Shown here piece by piece: positions 41,614 through 51,397 of a DNA stretch of 64,000 nt. Each line of letters starts with the position of its first letter. Position 1 is the stretch's first letter. Made by a program: the position numbers and the translations under genes. The stretch covers positions 1 through 64,000 of the forward strand of contig NZ_JBLOBF010000003.1 in the NCBI RefSeq assembly GCF_047785965.1, in the 5' to 3' direction. This DNA is from Caldisericum exile_A. Its GTDB lineage: Bacteria; Caldisericota; Caldisericia; Caldisericales; Caldisericaceae. The notes beneath the pieces were generated by a model that saw nothing but the letters and a program-made list of their open reading frames with translations, was not told the DNA's origin and did not search any database.

Positions 41614-41694
41614 TTTAGCAAGGGAAACTCGTATAACCCTCCATACGGTTTCCTTTGTTATTAGCGGAATAAAAATTTTTATAGGAGGTAAAAA
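41614..41694 (+). promoter_or_regulatory. rpsO leader with a bulged hairpin (candidate S15 binding site)
   Basis: GGAAAC (41623-41628) pairs with GTTTCC (41648-41653), and CGTAT (41630-41634) with ATACG (41643-41647). The result is an 11-bp stem with one bulged T and an 8-nt loop AACCCTCC. S15 autoregulates through structured leaders in many bacteria, so this is a likely S15-binding element. The ribosome site TAGGAGG lies at 41682-41688. Confidence 0.65.
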
Positions 41695-41961
41695 ATGATT
41701 ACAAAAGAACAGAAAGAAGAAATTTTTAAGAAATTTGGTCGTCACGAAGGTGACACAGGTTCACCTGAAGTGCAGATTGCACTTCTTACATTACGAATAA
41801 ACAATCTTACGGAGCACTTAAAGCAATTCAAAAAAGATTTTGCTTCTCGAAGAGGACTTTTTAAGTTAGTCGGTGAGAGAAGAAAACTTCTTACTTATCT
41901 TAAGGAAACAGATAAAGAGCGTTACGAGAGAATTGTTAAAGAATTGAATTTGAGAGCATAA
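41695..41961 (+). CDS. rpsO: Ribosomal protein S15 (uS15)
   Basis: The 88-residue protein carries the uS15 core: FGRHEGDTGSPEVQIALLT, the four-helix pattern NLTEHLKQFKKDFASRRGL and LVGERRKLLTYLKETDKERY. It binds the central domain of 16S rRNA in the small subunit. It is followed after 4 bp by pnp, the classic rpsO-pnp pairing. Confidence 0.97.
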   Translation: MITKEQKEEIFKKFGRHEGDTGSPEVQIALLTLRINNLTEHLKQFKKDFASRRGLFKLVGERRKLLTYLKETDKERYERIVKELNLRA

Positions 41962-41965
41962 GACT

Positions 41966-44083
41966 ATGGTGGAGAAAATAAGTATTGAAGTAGGCGGAAA
42001 AGTAATAGAGTTTGAAGTAGGTAGGATGGCAAAGCAAGCAGGAGGTGCCGTTTTTGCAACATGTGGCGGCACACAGGTGCTTGCAACTTCCACGATGGGA
42101 GATGAACCTGCAGAACCAACAGACTTTTTCCCTTTAACTGTTGATTATTTCGAAAAGATGTATGCTGCAGGAAAAATCCCTGGAGGGTTTTATAAGAGGG
42201 AAGGACGTCCTACCGATGAAGAAATCCTTGGTTCCCGCCTTATCGACCGTCCCCTTAGACCAATGTTTCCAATTCAATTCAGGCGCCCAGTCCATATTGT
42301 TGTGTATGTCCTTTCTGCAGATGGCGCTATTTCACCTGCAATTCTTGGTATAAATGCTGCATCTTTAGCATCACTTATTTCGGATGAGCCTTTTTACGAA
42401 GCAGTCTCCGCTGTTAAGGTCGGTCTGATTGATGGTAAATTTGTCATAAATCCCAATGAAAGCGATATTGATGAGAAGAGCCTTCTTGATTTAAGTATAG
42501 CAGGCACAAAAGATGCCCTTATAATGATTGAATCTGGCTCAAAGGAAATATCAGAAGAGACAATGCTTCAGGCAATGGAAGTTGCCTTGGAGGAGATTAA
42601 GAAGATTTCTCTTGCGCAGGAAGAATTTGCAAAAAGGATTGGGAAACCAAAAGTTCAAGTGCCCGAAGTTATAATTGACGAAGCCTTAAAGCAGGAGATT
42701 GAGTCGGAAATCCTTGATAAAATTAAACTTGCACTCGAAAATAAAGAAAAACTCACCCGAGAGAAGGCGCTTGAAGAGATTAAAAAAGGAATAATAACAG
42801 AGTACGAAGAGAAATATCCAGAAAAGGTCTCTGAAGTAAATATGATTTTTGACCTCATTTTGAGGAATTACATAAGGTCTCAAACACTTCAGGGTAATCG
42901 AATTGATGGAAGAAAGCCTGATGAAATTAGACCAATCTCAATTGAGGTCGGGGTTCTTAAGAGAACTCATGGCTCAGCGCTTTTCACAAGGGGACAAACA
43001 CAGGTACTTTCTATTGCAACACTTGGTGGAAAAGGCGAAGGTCAATTGATTGAGTCTCTTGAAGAAGAAATCATAACTAAAAGATATATGCACTACTATA
43101 ATTTCCCGCCTTTTTCTGTAGGTGAGGCACGTCCCATGAGAGGTCCCACTCGTAGAGAAATTGGACATGGTGCACTTGCAGAACGAGCACTTGTGCCAGT
43201 TTTACCAAGTGAAGAAGAATTTCCTTACACAATAAGAGTTGTCTCTGAGGTATTGGAATCTAATGGTTCCACCTCAATGGCTTCGACTTGTGGCTCAACT
43301 CTTGCACTTATGGATGCAGGTGTTCCCATTAAGAAGCCTGTTGCAGGTATAGCAATGGGTTTGATAAAGGAAGGGGATCAATTTGTAGTATTAACGGATA
43401 TTCAAGGTGCAGAAGATCACCTTGGCGATATGGACTTTAAAGTTGCAGGGACTGATACAGGTATTACAGCACTTCAGATGGATATAAAAATCAAAGGAAT
43501 TACAATTGATATTTTAAGAATTGCACTTGAGCAGGCTCGTAAGGCTCGTCTTTATATTCTTGAAAAAATGCAAGAAGTAATCCCTGCACCTCGTCCCGAA
43601 ATTTCTCCATATGCTCCAAGAGTATATAAGATGCAAATTAGACCAGATAAGATTGGTTTGCTTATTGGACCTGGCGGAAAGACGATAAGAAGCATTATTG
43701 GTTCTACTGATTCAGAGATCAATATTGAGCCAGATGGGAAAGTCTACATCACAGCACCCAATGAAGACATACTAAATACAATTTTGGAGCGGATAAACCA
43801 ACTTCTTGCAGAACCAGAAGAAGGAAAAATCTACGAAGGAGTTGTTACTGAGTTAAAGGAGTTTGGGGCACTTGTCCAAATTCTTCCAAATTATGTTGGT
43901 CTTTTGCATATATCTCAAATTGCAGATAAGTACATAAAGGATATTCGAAAAGAGCTTCATGTAGGTGACAAAGTAAAAGTAAAAGTCATTAAGATTGAAG
44001 ATGATGGAAAAATTCAACTCAGTAAAAAGGCAGTTGATGGCGGAAATAACAACTCAAAAAAAGAAGAACCAGGAGAAAAATAA
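41966..44083 (+). CDS. pnp: Polyribonucleotide nucleotidyltransferase (PNPase)
   Basis: Two RNase PH domains (FATCGGTQVLATSTM in the first; GSALFTRGQTQVLSIATLG, with catalytic-site residues of the second around TDIQGAEDHLGDMDFKVAGT) flank an all-helical linker. A KH domain (IGLLIGPGGKTIRSI, about residues 568-582) and an S1 domain (YEGVVTELKEFGALVQI) follow. At 705 residues it is full length. It degrades RNA 3'-5' by phosphorolysis. The stop (TAATG) overlaps the M16 peptidase start by one base. Confidence 0.97.
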   Translation: MVEKISIEVGGKVIEFEVGRMAKQAGGAVFATCGGTQVLATSTMGDEPAEPTDFFPLTVDYFEKMYAAGKIPGGFYKREGRPTDEEILGSRLIDRPLRPMFPIQFRRPVHIVVYVLSADGAISPAILGINAASLASLISDEPFYEAVSAVKVGLIDGKFVINPNESDIDEKSLLDLSIAGTKDALIMIESGSKEISEETMLQAMEVALEEIKKISLAQEEFAKRIGKPKVQVPEVIIDEALKQEIESEILDKIKLALENKEKLTREKALEEIKKGIITEYEEKYPEKVSEVNMIFDLILRNYIRSQTLQGNRIDGRKPDEIRPISIEVGVLKRTHGSALFTRGQTQVLSIATLGGKGEGQLIESLEEEIITKRYMHYYNFPPFSVGEARPMRGPTRREIGHGALAERALVPVLPSEEEFPYTIRVVSEVLESNGSTSMASTCGSTLALMDAGVPIKKPVAGIAMGLIKEGDQFVVLTDIQGAEDHLGDMDFKVAGTDTGITALQMDIKIKGITIDILRIALEQARKARLYILEKMQEVIPAPRPEISPYAPRVYKMQIRPDKIGLLIGPGGKTIRSIIGSTDSEINIEPDGKVYITAPNEDILNTILERINQLLAEPEEGKIYEGVVTELKEFGALVQILPNYVGLLHISQIADKYIKDIRKELHVGDKVKVKVIKIEDDGKIQLSKKAVDGGNNNSKKEEPGEK

Positions 44084-45312
44084 TGGGCGAAAACCTTGAA
44101 ATCTCAATTTCAAAAAATGGTATAAGATATTTCGTTGAAGAAAATCATACATTTCCATCGGTATCTTTGGGTGTATTTGTTAAGTCTGGCTCACGCTATG
44201 AAACTGATAAACTTGGCATTGCTCATTTCATCGAGCATATGGTTTTTAAAGAAACAAAAAAACGATCTTCCTTTGAGATTTCAAAGGCAATTGAAGGGCT
44301 TGGTGGAGAAATCAATGCCTATACCTCTTCTGAGTATTCCCTTTTTTATGTAAAGCTCCTTCAAAAAGATATTGAAGTTGGTTTTGATGTTTTGTCTGAT
44401 ATCTTGACAAATCCAACGTTTAATAAGGAACTTTTAGAAAAAGAAAGAGAAGTAATTCTTGAAGAAATCTACGAGTTTTACGATGACCCACAGGATATCT
44501 GTCAGACGGAGGCATTGCGTTCCCTTTGGGGAGATTCTCCTCTTTCAAGAAACCCTCTTGGGACTGAGGAAAGTGTACGCTCAATCACATATGAGGATAT
44601 TGTTTCCTATTTTGAAAATTTTTTTGTTAAGGGAAACATTTTTATTTCAGCAGTTGGAGATATTGATCGCCTAAAGGCAGAGGAACTTGTCGAAAGGTAT
44701 TTCAAAGATTTTAAAGAAGGCAACAAAGATATAAACACAGAAACAGTCTCCTATAAATTCCTTGATATAAACTATCCTAAGGAAACAGCGCAACTCCATC
44801 TTGCAATAACCCTAAAGGGTGAAAAGAGTTTTACGCATGAATCATATCTGCATTCAATTTTTACCGTTGCTCTTGGCGGAAATATGTCATCGAGGCTTTT
44901 CCAGAAACTACGTGAGGAACATGGACTTGTTTATACTATTTATGCTTATCCTGTGAGACTTGTCGATACAGGCGGCACAGTTATTTATGCATCTACCTTG
45001 CCAAAATACGAAAAAGTTGCAAAAGAAATTATTTTTGAAGAGTTAAATAGCGTTAAAGAGAAAGGCTTCACTCACGATGAATTTGTGAATGCCAAAAATT
45101 ACCTTTTAGGAAGCATGATTTTAGGTCTTGAAAGTACCTCTTCAAGGATGCAGAAAAATGGTGTGTCAGGACTTATGCAGGGATATATAAGATCCGTTGA
45201 AGCCATCATAAAAGAGATAGAAGGAATTGAAAAAGATGAATTTGATTCCTATCTTAAAAATCTCTTGAATGGCACTTACGGAACTGTAAGAGTAGGAAAG
45301 ATTGATGGATAG
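44083..45312 (+). CDS. M16 family zinc peptidase
   Basis: The inverted zinc motif H-F-I-E-H in GIAHFIEHMVFK (about residues 45-56), with the third ligand Glu in GEINAYTSSEYSLFY plus the downstream E, identifies the active N-terminal M16 domain. The C-terminal domain (about 205-405) has the R/Y pair in LREEHGLVYTIYAYP. At 409 residues it is the one-chain bacterial processing-peptidase type (YmxG/PqqL-like), which usually follows pnp. Its substrates are unknown peptides. Confidence 0.92.
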   Translation: MGENLEISISKNGIRYFVEENHTFPSVSLGVFVKSGSRYETDKLGIAHFIEHMVFKETKKRSSFEISKAIEGLGGEINAYTSSEYSLFYVKLLQKDIEVGFDVLSDILTNPTFNKELLEKEREVILEEIYEFYDDPQDICQTEALRSLWGDSPLSRNPLGTEESVRSITYEDIVSYFENFFVKGNIFISAVGDIDRLKAEELVERYFKDFKEGNKDINTETVSYKFLDINYPKETAQLHLAITLKGEKSFTHESYLHSIFTVALGGNMSSRLFQKLREEHGLVYTIYAYPVRLVDTGGTVIYASTLPKYEKVAKEIIFEELNSVKEKGFTHDEFVNAKNYLLGSMILGLESTSSRMQKNGVSGLMQGYIRSVEAIIKEIEGIEKDEFDSYLKNLLNGTYGTVRVGKIDG

Positions 45313-45883
45313 AGAAGCAATGCTTAGGGAAATTGAAAACGACATCAGGCACTGTACAAGATGCGATTTACACAAAACTAAAACCCATTACGTCCCAGGA
45401 GTTGGTCCTGCAAATGCAAAGATAATGTTTGTTGGCGAAGGTCCTGGTCGTGATGAAGATATTCAAGGTCTTCCTTTCGTTGGAGCTGCAGGTAAGCTTT
45501 TAACTCAACTTCTTTCAACAATAGGTATTGATAGGTCTCAAGTCTTCATAGGAAACATCGTTAAATGTAGACCACCCAATAACAGAGTTCCAACAGTTGA
45601 AGAAGTTGAAGCATGCATACCATATCTATATGCCCAAATTTCTGTAATTGAGCCTGAAATTATCGTAACGCTTGGCAATACACCTTTAAATGCACTTGTA
45701 AGCCCAGCATTAAAGGTAAGTTCAGTTCACGGCAGAGTGTTTGAGAAAGATGGTTTAAAATTTTTTGTGACATTTCATCCTGCTGCAGCACTCTATCATG
45801 GCGAATACAAAGAGTTGCTTATGGAGGATTTTATGAAGTTAAAACAAATTTTAGATGAGACAAAAATTGTAGGAGGTTCTTAG
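45305..45883 (+). CDS. Family 4 uracil-DNA glycosylase (4Fe-4S)
   Basis: Motif GEGPGRDEDIQGLPFVGAAG and the closing HPAAALY are the two catalytic motifs of family 4 UDGs. Four cysteines (C-x2-C in HCTRCDLH, one in VKCRPPNNR, one in EACIPYL) ligate the 4Fe-4S cluster. It removes uracil produced by cytosine deamination, which is frequent at high temperature, and is typical of thermophiles. ATG 45305 lies inside the end of the peptidase gene. Confidence 0.93.
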   Translation: MDREAMLREIENDIRHCTRCDLHKTKTHYVPGVGPANAKIMFVGEGPGRDEDIQGLPFVGAAGKLLTQLLSTIGIDRSQVFIGNIVKCRPPNNRVPTVEEVEACIPYLYAQISVIEPEIIVTLGNTPLNALVSPALKVSSVHGRVFEKDGLKFFVTFHPAAALYHGEYKELLMEDFMKLKQILDETKIVGGS

Positions 45884-47155
45884 ATGAAAAGGAAGCTTTT
45901 AGTATGGTTTGTTATTTTCCTCATTGTGTTTGGACTTGCACTTTATATTGACTACACTGCAATTACTGCATCTTCAAAACCACTTGAAACCTTAAACAAA
46001 TTTGAAAGCTATATCGTGCCTCGATTTGGGCTTGATATAAAAGGCGGCGTAAGATTTGTTTTGGAGGCTGTGGATACCCCCCAGGTAAAGGTTACACAAG
46101 AAGCAATGCAAACAGCAATAAGTGTAATCCAAAAAAGAGTTAATGCCCTTGGAATTTCTGAAGCAGTTGTCGTGCAAGAGAGGGGGGCAAACTGGAAAAG
46201 AATCGATGTTGAACTTCCAGGTTGGAAAGATCCAGAAAAGGCAAAAGAGCTCATTGGACAAACTGCGCTTTTGCAGTTTAAAACTGAAGATGGAAAAGTT
46301 GTTTTGACAGGTGCCCATATAAAGAATGCAACTCTTGAATTTAGTAAGGATCCTGCAACATTGGGTCAGCCAGTTATTGCCTTCCAATTAGATCCAGAAG
46401 GGACAAAAATATTTGCAGAAGTAACTCAACAAAACATTGGAAAGACGATTTCTATTTATCTTGACAATAGACTTCTTATGGCACCTACTGTAAAAAGTGC
46501 TATTACTGAAGGTCAGGGTGTTATAGAGGGTAAATTTACAAAGGAAGAAGCTGCAAACTATGCTGCTCTTTTAAGGTCTGGCGCATTACCTGTTAAATTG
46601 AATTTCATCCAGGAAGAAGTGGTTGGTCCATCATTGGGAAGCTACACTATTAGAATGGCAGTTTTAGGTGGCATATTTGCATTTATCCTTGTGATCCTAT
46701 ATATGATTATTTTTTATGGTTATCTTGGCATACTTTCTGCGATTTCCCTTATATTCTATGTTTCCCTTGAACTTGCTACGCTATTCCTTCTTCATGCAAC
46801 ACTTTCTCTTCCTGCAATAGGTGGTACAATTCTCTCCTTGGGTATGGCTGTTGATATCAACGTAATTGTGTTTGAAAGAATGAAGGAAGAGCTTAAACTT
46901 GGCAGAACCCTTAAATCGATTATAAACGCAGGTTTTGCAAACGCATTGCGTACGGTTATTGATTCAAACCTTACCGTACTTGTTGGTGCGGCATTCCTTT
47001 TCTACTTTGGCACAACAATTATTAAGGGTTTTGCTGTTACGACATCAATTGGTATTCTTACAGGGTTCATTTCTGGTGTATTTATAACAAGGCTTCTTGT
47101 TGAATTATTCCTTCCACAGTCATCTTTAAAGAGACCGTGGATGTGGGGAATATAG
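45884..47155 (+). CDS. secD: Protein translocase subunit SecD
   Basis: N-terminal helix (about residues 5-25), FGLDIKGGVRFVLEA (the D1 motif), a periplasmic domain with VIQKRVNALGISEAVV, then five more helices with LSLPAIGGTILSLGMAVDINVIVFER, the conserved region of RND-type SecD. At 423 residues it is on the short side, without the extra periplasmic domain of Gram-negative SecD. It works with SecF, using the proton-motive force to help preprotein release. GGAGG is placed 8 bp upstream, and secF follows after 10 bp. Confidence 0.96.
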   Translation: MKRKLLVWFVIFLIVFGLALYIDYTAITASSKPLETLNKFESYIVPRFGLDIKGGVRFVLEAVDTPQVKVTQEAMQTAISVIQKRVNALGISEAVVVQERGANWKRIDVELPGWKDPEKAKELIGQTALLQFKTEDGKVVLTGAHIKNATLEFSKDPATLGQPVIAFQLDPEGTKIFAEVTQQNIGKTISIYLDNRLLMAPTVKSAITEGQGVIEGKFTKEEAANYAALLRSGALPVKLNFIQEEVVGPSLGSYTIRMAVLGGIFAFILVILYMIIFYGYLGILSAISLIFYVSLELATLFLLHATLSLPAIGGTILSLGMAVDINVIVFERMKEELKLGRTLKSIINAGFANALRTVIDSNLTVLVGAAFLFYFGTTIIKGFAVTTSIGILTGFISGVFITRLLVELFLPQSSLKRPWMWGI

Positions 47156-47165
47156 GAGGTTTGCG

Positions 47166-48242
47166 ATGAGTTTTAGAGATAGAATTAAAAACTGGAATAT
47201 TATAGGGCATACAAAAATCTGGTTCTCAATTTCGCTTTCCCTTATAATCATAGGTCTTGCTGCAATTGGTTATAATTGGGTAAAGTTTGGATCTCCATTA
47301 AACCTTGGTATTGACTTTAAGGGAGGTTCAATTATAACGCTTGCTTGCAGTGAACAGCCTGATTCTCAAAAAATAAGGGACATAGTTGCAAGCATTGGCT
47401 ATAAGGATGTAATCGTCCAAGAAGCACAGGGGAATAAAGTTATAATAAAAATCAATGCTACAAACGTCCCACCTGATGATATTACAAAAATTGTAAATGA
47501 AGCTGATAAGCTATACAAAGTAAATAAGGATCAAACACAAATTACTTCTATTGCCCCTGTTATTGGAAGCGAATTGATGAAAAATGGTGCAGTTGCACTT
47601 CTTCTTTCACTTTTATTTGTCCTTTTTTATATCTCATTGAGGTTTGAGTTTAAAATTGCATTAGCAACAGTTTTGGCATTGTTTCACGATATCATTGTAA
47701 CATTGGGCATGCTTGCTCTCTTTAGAATTGAAATTAATGCCCCCTTCATTGGTGCTTTTCTTACAATAATAACCTATTCAGTTGAAGATACGGTTGTTGT
47801 AATGGATAGAATTAGAGAAAAACTTAAATTTAAGTTAAGAGAGTCCTTTAGGGAACTTGTTAACAAGAGTATAACTGAAGTTTGGGTGCGTTCAATGAAT
47901 ACTTCTATTACAACGTTTTTCTCATCTCTTGCGCTTGTTATTTTCGGCGGTAGTGCTCTAAGAGACTTTTCAATGACACTTCTCTTTGGTCTTTTATCTG
48001 GGACATATTCCTCAATTTACATAGCATCCCCCTTACTTGTCCTTTTTAGAGGGGAGACACTTAGCGAAGAAATTGTAAAGAAAGAGAGCGTTGTTAAGGT
48101 AGTTGAGGAAGCACCAAAGACAGAAACTCATCCTGAAAGCAATGTAGGGCCTGCCTTGGAATCTCATGACGAGCCGAAATCCGCAAAAGAGAGCAAACAA
48201 AAATCAAAGAAGAAATACAAGTCTTCCAAAAAGAGAAAATGA
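47166..48242 (+). CDS. secF: Protein translocase subunit SecF
   Basis: Six membrane helices with the SecF landmarks LGIDFKGGSIITL (about residues 46-58), ITSIAPVIGSEL and TIITYSVEDTVVVMDRIRE (helix 4-5 region). The last ~60 residues (300-358) form a long, highly charged Glu/Lys-rich tail ending in a poly-Lys stretch, not part of the conserved fold. It may contact ribosomes or acidic lipids. Confidence 0.96.
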   Translation: MSFRDRIKNWNIIGHTKIWFSISLSLIIIGLAAIGYNWVKFGSPLNLGIDFKGGSIITLACSEQPDSQKIRDIVASIGYKDVIVQEAQGNKVIIKINATNVPPDDITKIVNEADKLYKVNKDQTQITSIAPVIGSELMKNGAVALLLSLLFVLFYISLRFEFKIALATVLALFHDIIVTLGMLALFRIEINAPFIGAFLTIITYSVEDTVVVMDRIREKLKFKLRESFRELVNKSITEVWVRSMNTSITTFFSSLALVIFGGSALRDFSMTLLFGLLSGTYSSIYIASPLLVLFRGETLSEEIVKKESVVKVVEEAPKTETHPESNVGPALESHDEPKSAKESKQKSKKKYKSSKKRK

Positions 48243-48269
48243 GTATAATATATTTGTTAGGAGGTTAAA

Positions 48270-48785
48270 ATGGATTTAAGGAAGTACGTTAGGGACATTC
48301 CAGATTTTCCGCAAAAGGGGATTCTTTTCAGGGATTTAACGCCTCTTATGGGGGACAAGGAAGCATTTAACTATGCAGTTAAAGAGATTGCAAATCATTT
48401 TAAGGATTTTCATGTGGATAAAGTTGCAGCCATTGAAGCAAGGGGATTTATTTTTGGTGCACCAATTGCAAAGGAACTTGGAGCAGGCTTTGTACCTATA
48501 AGAAAGCCAGGGAAATTACCATACGAAGTTGTAAGAAAAGAGTTTCAACTTGAATATGGAATGTCAATTCTCGAACTTCATAAAGATGCCTTCAAGAAAG
48601 GCGAAAGAGTTCTTATGATTGATGATCTTCTTGCAACAGGTGGTACTGCGCTTGCCGCATCTGAACTCGTTGAATCTCTTGGTGCAGAAATCGTTGGCTG
48701 GGGTTTTGTTGTAATACTTAAAAATCTGAAAGGAGAGGAAAAGATAGGGAAATATCATGTATTTTCCCTTGTAAACTTTGAATAA
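48270..48785 (+). CDS. apt: Adenine phosphoribosyltransferase
   Basis: A type I phosphoribosyltransferase of 171 residues. IPDFPQKGILFRDLTPLM is the Apt opening, AAIEARGFIFGAPIA follows, and the PRPP-binding loop is VLMIDDLLATGGTA (about 115-128). It salvages adenine to AMP. The next gene begins 8 bp before its stop, giving the common apt-relA/spoT pair. Confidence 0.96.
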   Translation: MDLRKYVRDIPDFPQKGILFRDLTPLMGDKEAFNYAVKEIANHFKDFHVDKVAAIEARGFIFGAPIAKELGAGFVPIRKPGKLPYEVVRKEFQLEYGMSILELHKDAFKKGERVLMIDDLLATGGTALAASELVESLGAEIVGWGFVVILKNLKGEEKIGKYHVFSLVNFE

Positions 48786-50826
48786 AGAAGAACTTTTTCA
48801 AGAATTAAAAAATAGAGTGTCCCCTTACCTCGACGGTGAGGGGATGAAACTTTTAGAGGATGCCTATAGGTTTGCACTTGAGAAACATTCAGGGCAAGCA
48901 AGAGAGTCAGGCGAAGAGTACATCATTCATCCACTGAATGTTGCTCTCATTCTTACTAATCTCAAGCTTGATGCTGAAACATATGCTGCAGCACTTCTCC
49001 ATGATGTTGTTGAAGATACAAATGTTTCTCTTGAAGATATCAAGGTACAATTTGGAGATACTGTTGCATTTCTTGTTAATGGTGTCACAAAACTCAAAGG
49101 AATAAAAAGCGTATCAACTGAGGAGGCGCACCTTGAAAGTTTAAGAAAAATGCTCCTTGCAATGGCTCAGGATGTGCGAGTTGTCCTCATTAAGCTTGCC
49201 GATAGACTTCACAACATGCGAACCTTAAACTACCTTCCACCCGAAAAGCAAAAGGAAATTGCTAAAGAAACAATGGATATTTACGTTCCTCTTGCGCACC
49301 GCCTTGGGATCTATACGATGAAGTGGGAGCTTGAAGACCTGAGTTTCCGTTATCTTGAATCTGAAAAGTATTATGAGCTTGCAAAAAAGGTTGCAAAAAA
49401 ACGTGAAGAGCGTGAAGCCTATGTGAATGAGTTAATGGAAGAGTTAAGAGGTCTCTTGAAGGAACATGGAATTACAGGAGTTGTGGAGGGGCGTCCAAAG
49501 AATCTCTATGGTATCTATAGAAAAATGATTCGTGATGGAAAACAATTTGAGGAAATTTACGATATTATTGCCTTAAGGATTATTGTAGATGACATCCCCA
49601 CATGTTACCAAGTTTTAGGTATTGTAAATAACTACTATAAACTTGTCCCGGGAAGAATTAAAGACTACATTGCAATGCCAAAACCAAACTTCTATCGCTC
49701 ACTTCATACAACGGTTATTACAAAATCAGGCGAACCTTTTGAAATACAGATTCGTACAAGGGAAATGCACGAAGTAGATGAAATGGGTATTGCGGCTCAC
49801 TGGAAATACAAGGAAGGAAAATCCTTAGATAAAAATTATGAAGCAAAGATTGCTCGGCTTCGGCAGATGCTTGAGTGGCAAAAAGAGGTTCGTTCTTCAA
49901 AAGAGTTTGTTGAAAGAGTTAAAGTGGATCTATTCTCCGATGTGGTGCTTGTTTTTACGCCAAAAGGAGATGTCATTGAACTTCCCCAAGGTTCAACACC
50001 TGTTGATTTTGCATTCAGGGTGCATACAGATATAGGTTATCGTTGTGTAGGAGCAAAAGTAAACGGATCACTTGTCCCCCTTAACTACAAGCTTCAGACA
50101 GGAGATAGGGTTGAAATTATCACATCAAAAACTTCAAGCGGACCAAAACTTGACTGGCTTCAATTTGTCCGCACAGCCTCTGCAAAGTCAAAGATAAAGG
50201 CATATTTTAGAAAACTATACGAAGAAAAGAAAGAGACCCAAAAGTTTGAAGAGACACCAAAGCCACAGCTTCCTAAAATCATTCCTCTAAAGACAAAAAC
50301 CGAAACAACAGAGTACTTCCCTACAATTAGTGGAGCAAGTAATATTAATATCTCTATTGCAAAATGTTGCAACCCAAAACCTTTTGATGAAATTGTTGGC
50401 TATATTTCAAGAGGGCGTGGTATAAAAATTCACAGAGTAGATTGTCCAAATCTTATGAAAATCGTCGAAAATGGAGGGAAGGTTGTTGAAGCGCATTGGA
50501 GTAAAGGCAAAGAGAAAAATCTCTATGCGTTCTTTAAATTAACAGTTCAGGATGTGCCTGGGCTTATATATAAAATTGCAGGAGTATTTGCAAAAAGAAA
50601 CATTAGCTTTGAAAACTTTCATTCCTCTTCTAAAAAGAAAAAGTTTAAAGGAAGATTTCTTGCATATATAAGATTTTCTTGTAAGTTAGATCCCAAGTTT
50701 AATCTCTCAGAAATTGTTAAAGAACTTGAAAGCCTTGAAGAAGTTGTAAAAGTGCGAGTCTCTAAGAGGTGGGTATATGAGGGTAGTTCTACAGAGAGTG
50801 AAGAAGTCGAAAGTGAAAGTGAATAA
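48778..50826 (+). CDS. rel: Bifunctional (p)ppGpp synthetase/hydrolase (Rel)
   Basis: Domains in order: HD hydrolase (about residues 25-180; HPLNVALIL, LLHDVVEDT with the His-Asp pair, KLADRLHNMRTL), synthetase (about 235-345; YRSLHTTVI; the R-x-K-D motif RIKD, which marks bifunctional enzymes), TGS (about 385-445; VFTPKGDVIELPQGSTPVDFA), a zinc-finger-like CCNP segment and a C-terminal ACT domain (about 595-670). The start is TTG 48778 within apt. It makes and degrades the alarmone (p)ppGpp during starvation. At 682 residues it is slightly short, mainly in the helical linker. Confidence 0.95.
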   Translation: MNKEELFQELKNRVSPYLDGEGMKLLEDAYRFALEKHSGQARESGEEYIIHPLNVALILTNLKLDAETYAAALLHDVVEDTNVSLEDIKVQFGDTVAFLVNGVTKLKGIKSVSTEEAHLESLRKMLLAMAQDVRVVLIKLADRLHNMRTLNYLPPEKQKEIAKETMDIYVPLAHRLGIYTMKWELEDLSFRYLESEKYYELAKKVAKKREEREAYVNELMEELRGLLKEHGITGVVEGRPKNLYGIYRKMIRDGKQFEEIYDIIALRIIVDDIPTCYQVLGIVNNYYKLVPGRIKDYIAMPKPNFYRSLHTTVITKSGEPFEIQIRTREMHEVDEMGIAAHWKYKEGKSLDKNYEAKIARLRQMLEWQKEVRSSKEFVERVKVDLFSDVVLVFTPKGDVIELPQGSTPVDFAFRVHTDIGYRCVGAKVNGSLVPLNYKLQTGDRVEIITSKTSSGPKLDWLQFVRTASAKSKIKAYFRKLYEEKKETQKFEETPKPQLPKIIPLKTKTETTEYFPTISGASNINISIAKCCNPKPFDEIVGYISRGRGIKIHRVDCPNLMKIVENGGKVVEAHWSKGKEKNLYAFFKLTVQDVPGLIYKIAGVFAKRNISFENFHSSSKKKKFKGRFLAYIRFSCKLDPKFNLSEIVKELESLEEVVKVRVSKRWVYEGSSTESEEVESESE

Positions 50827-51265
50827 CGAGGTTGTTTCAGAGATTGGAGTTGGGCTTCTTGCACTTGTAGGTATTGAAAAAGGTGATACTGAGGAAGTTC
50901 TAAACTGGGTTGCAAATAAAATAGTAAATATGAGAATTTTTGAGGATAATGAAGGCAAGATGAATCTTTCAGTGAGGGACATTCAAGGTGAAATTCTTCT
51001 TGTATCCCAATTTACCCTTTTAGCCTACATAAAAAAAGGTAATCGCCCAAGTTTTACAGACGCAATGGAAGAAAACCTTGCAAGGGAATATTTTGATAAA
51101 TTTGTTTCGATGGTAAAAAATTTGTATCCTTCTTTAAAAACTGGTGTCTTCAAGGCACATATGGAAGTTGAGCTTACAAACGATGGACCTGTAACAATTA
51201 TTATAGAGCGCCATCCAAAAGATACTGATAGTATTTCACAGGTTAAAAATAATTTTGAAAATTGA
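50777..51265 (+). CDS. dtd: D-aminoacyl-tRNA deacylase
   Basis: A DTD protein: MRVVLQRVKKSKVKVN start, the S-Q-F/T motif LLVSQFTLLAYIKKGNRPSFTDA (about residues 76-98) and the G-x-P motif as NDGPVTIIIE (about 134-143). It hydrolyses D-amino acids mischarged on tRNA. It overlaps the 3' end of rel by 50 bp in another frame. The same rel-dtd order is common in bacteria. No separate ribosome site is needed if it is coupled. Confidence 0.95.
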   Translation: MRVVLQRVKKSKVKVNNEVVSEIGVGLLALVGIEKGDTEEVLNWVANKIVNMRIFEDNEGKMNLSVRDIQGEILLVSQFTLLAYIKKGNRPSFTDAMEENLAREYFDKFVSMVKNLYPSLKTGVFKAHMEVELTNDGPVTIIIERHPKDTDSISQVKNNFEN

Positions 51266-51321
51266 GAAAATATTAAGCCTGTATTTGACAGAAGAGGAAA
51301 GTTGGGTATAATATTAAGTGT

Positions 51322-51396
51322 GCGGGAGTAGCTCAGGGGCAGAGCGCTGGCTTCCCAAGCCAGTTGTCGCGGGTTCAAATCCCGTCTTCCGCTCCA
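51322..51396 (+). tRNA. tRNA-Gly (CCC)
   Basis: Cloverleaf with acceptor GCGGGAG/CTTCCGC, D arm GCTC/GAGC, anticodon loop TTCCCAA (anticodon CCC) between CTGGC and GCCAG, T arm GCGGG-TTCAAAT-CCCGT, and an encoded CCA. Confidence 0.95.
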
Positions 51397-51397
51397 T

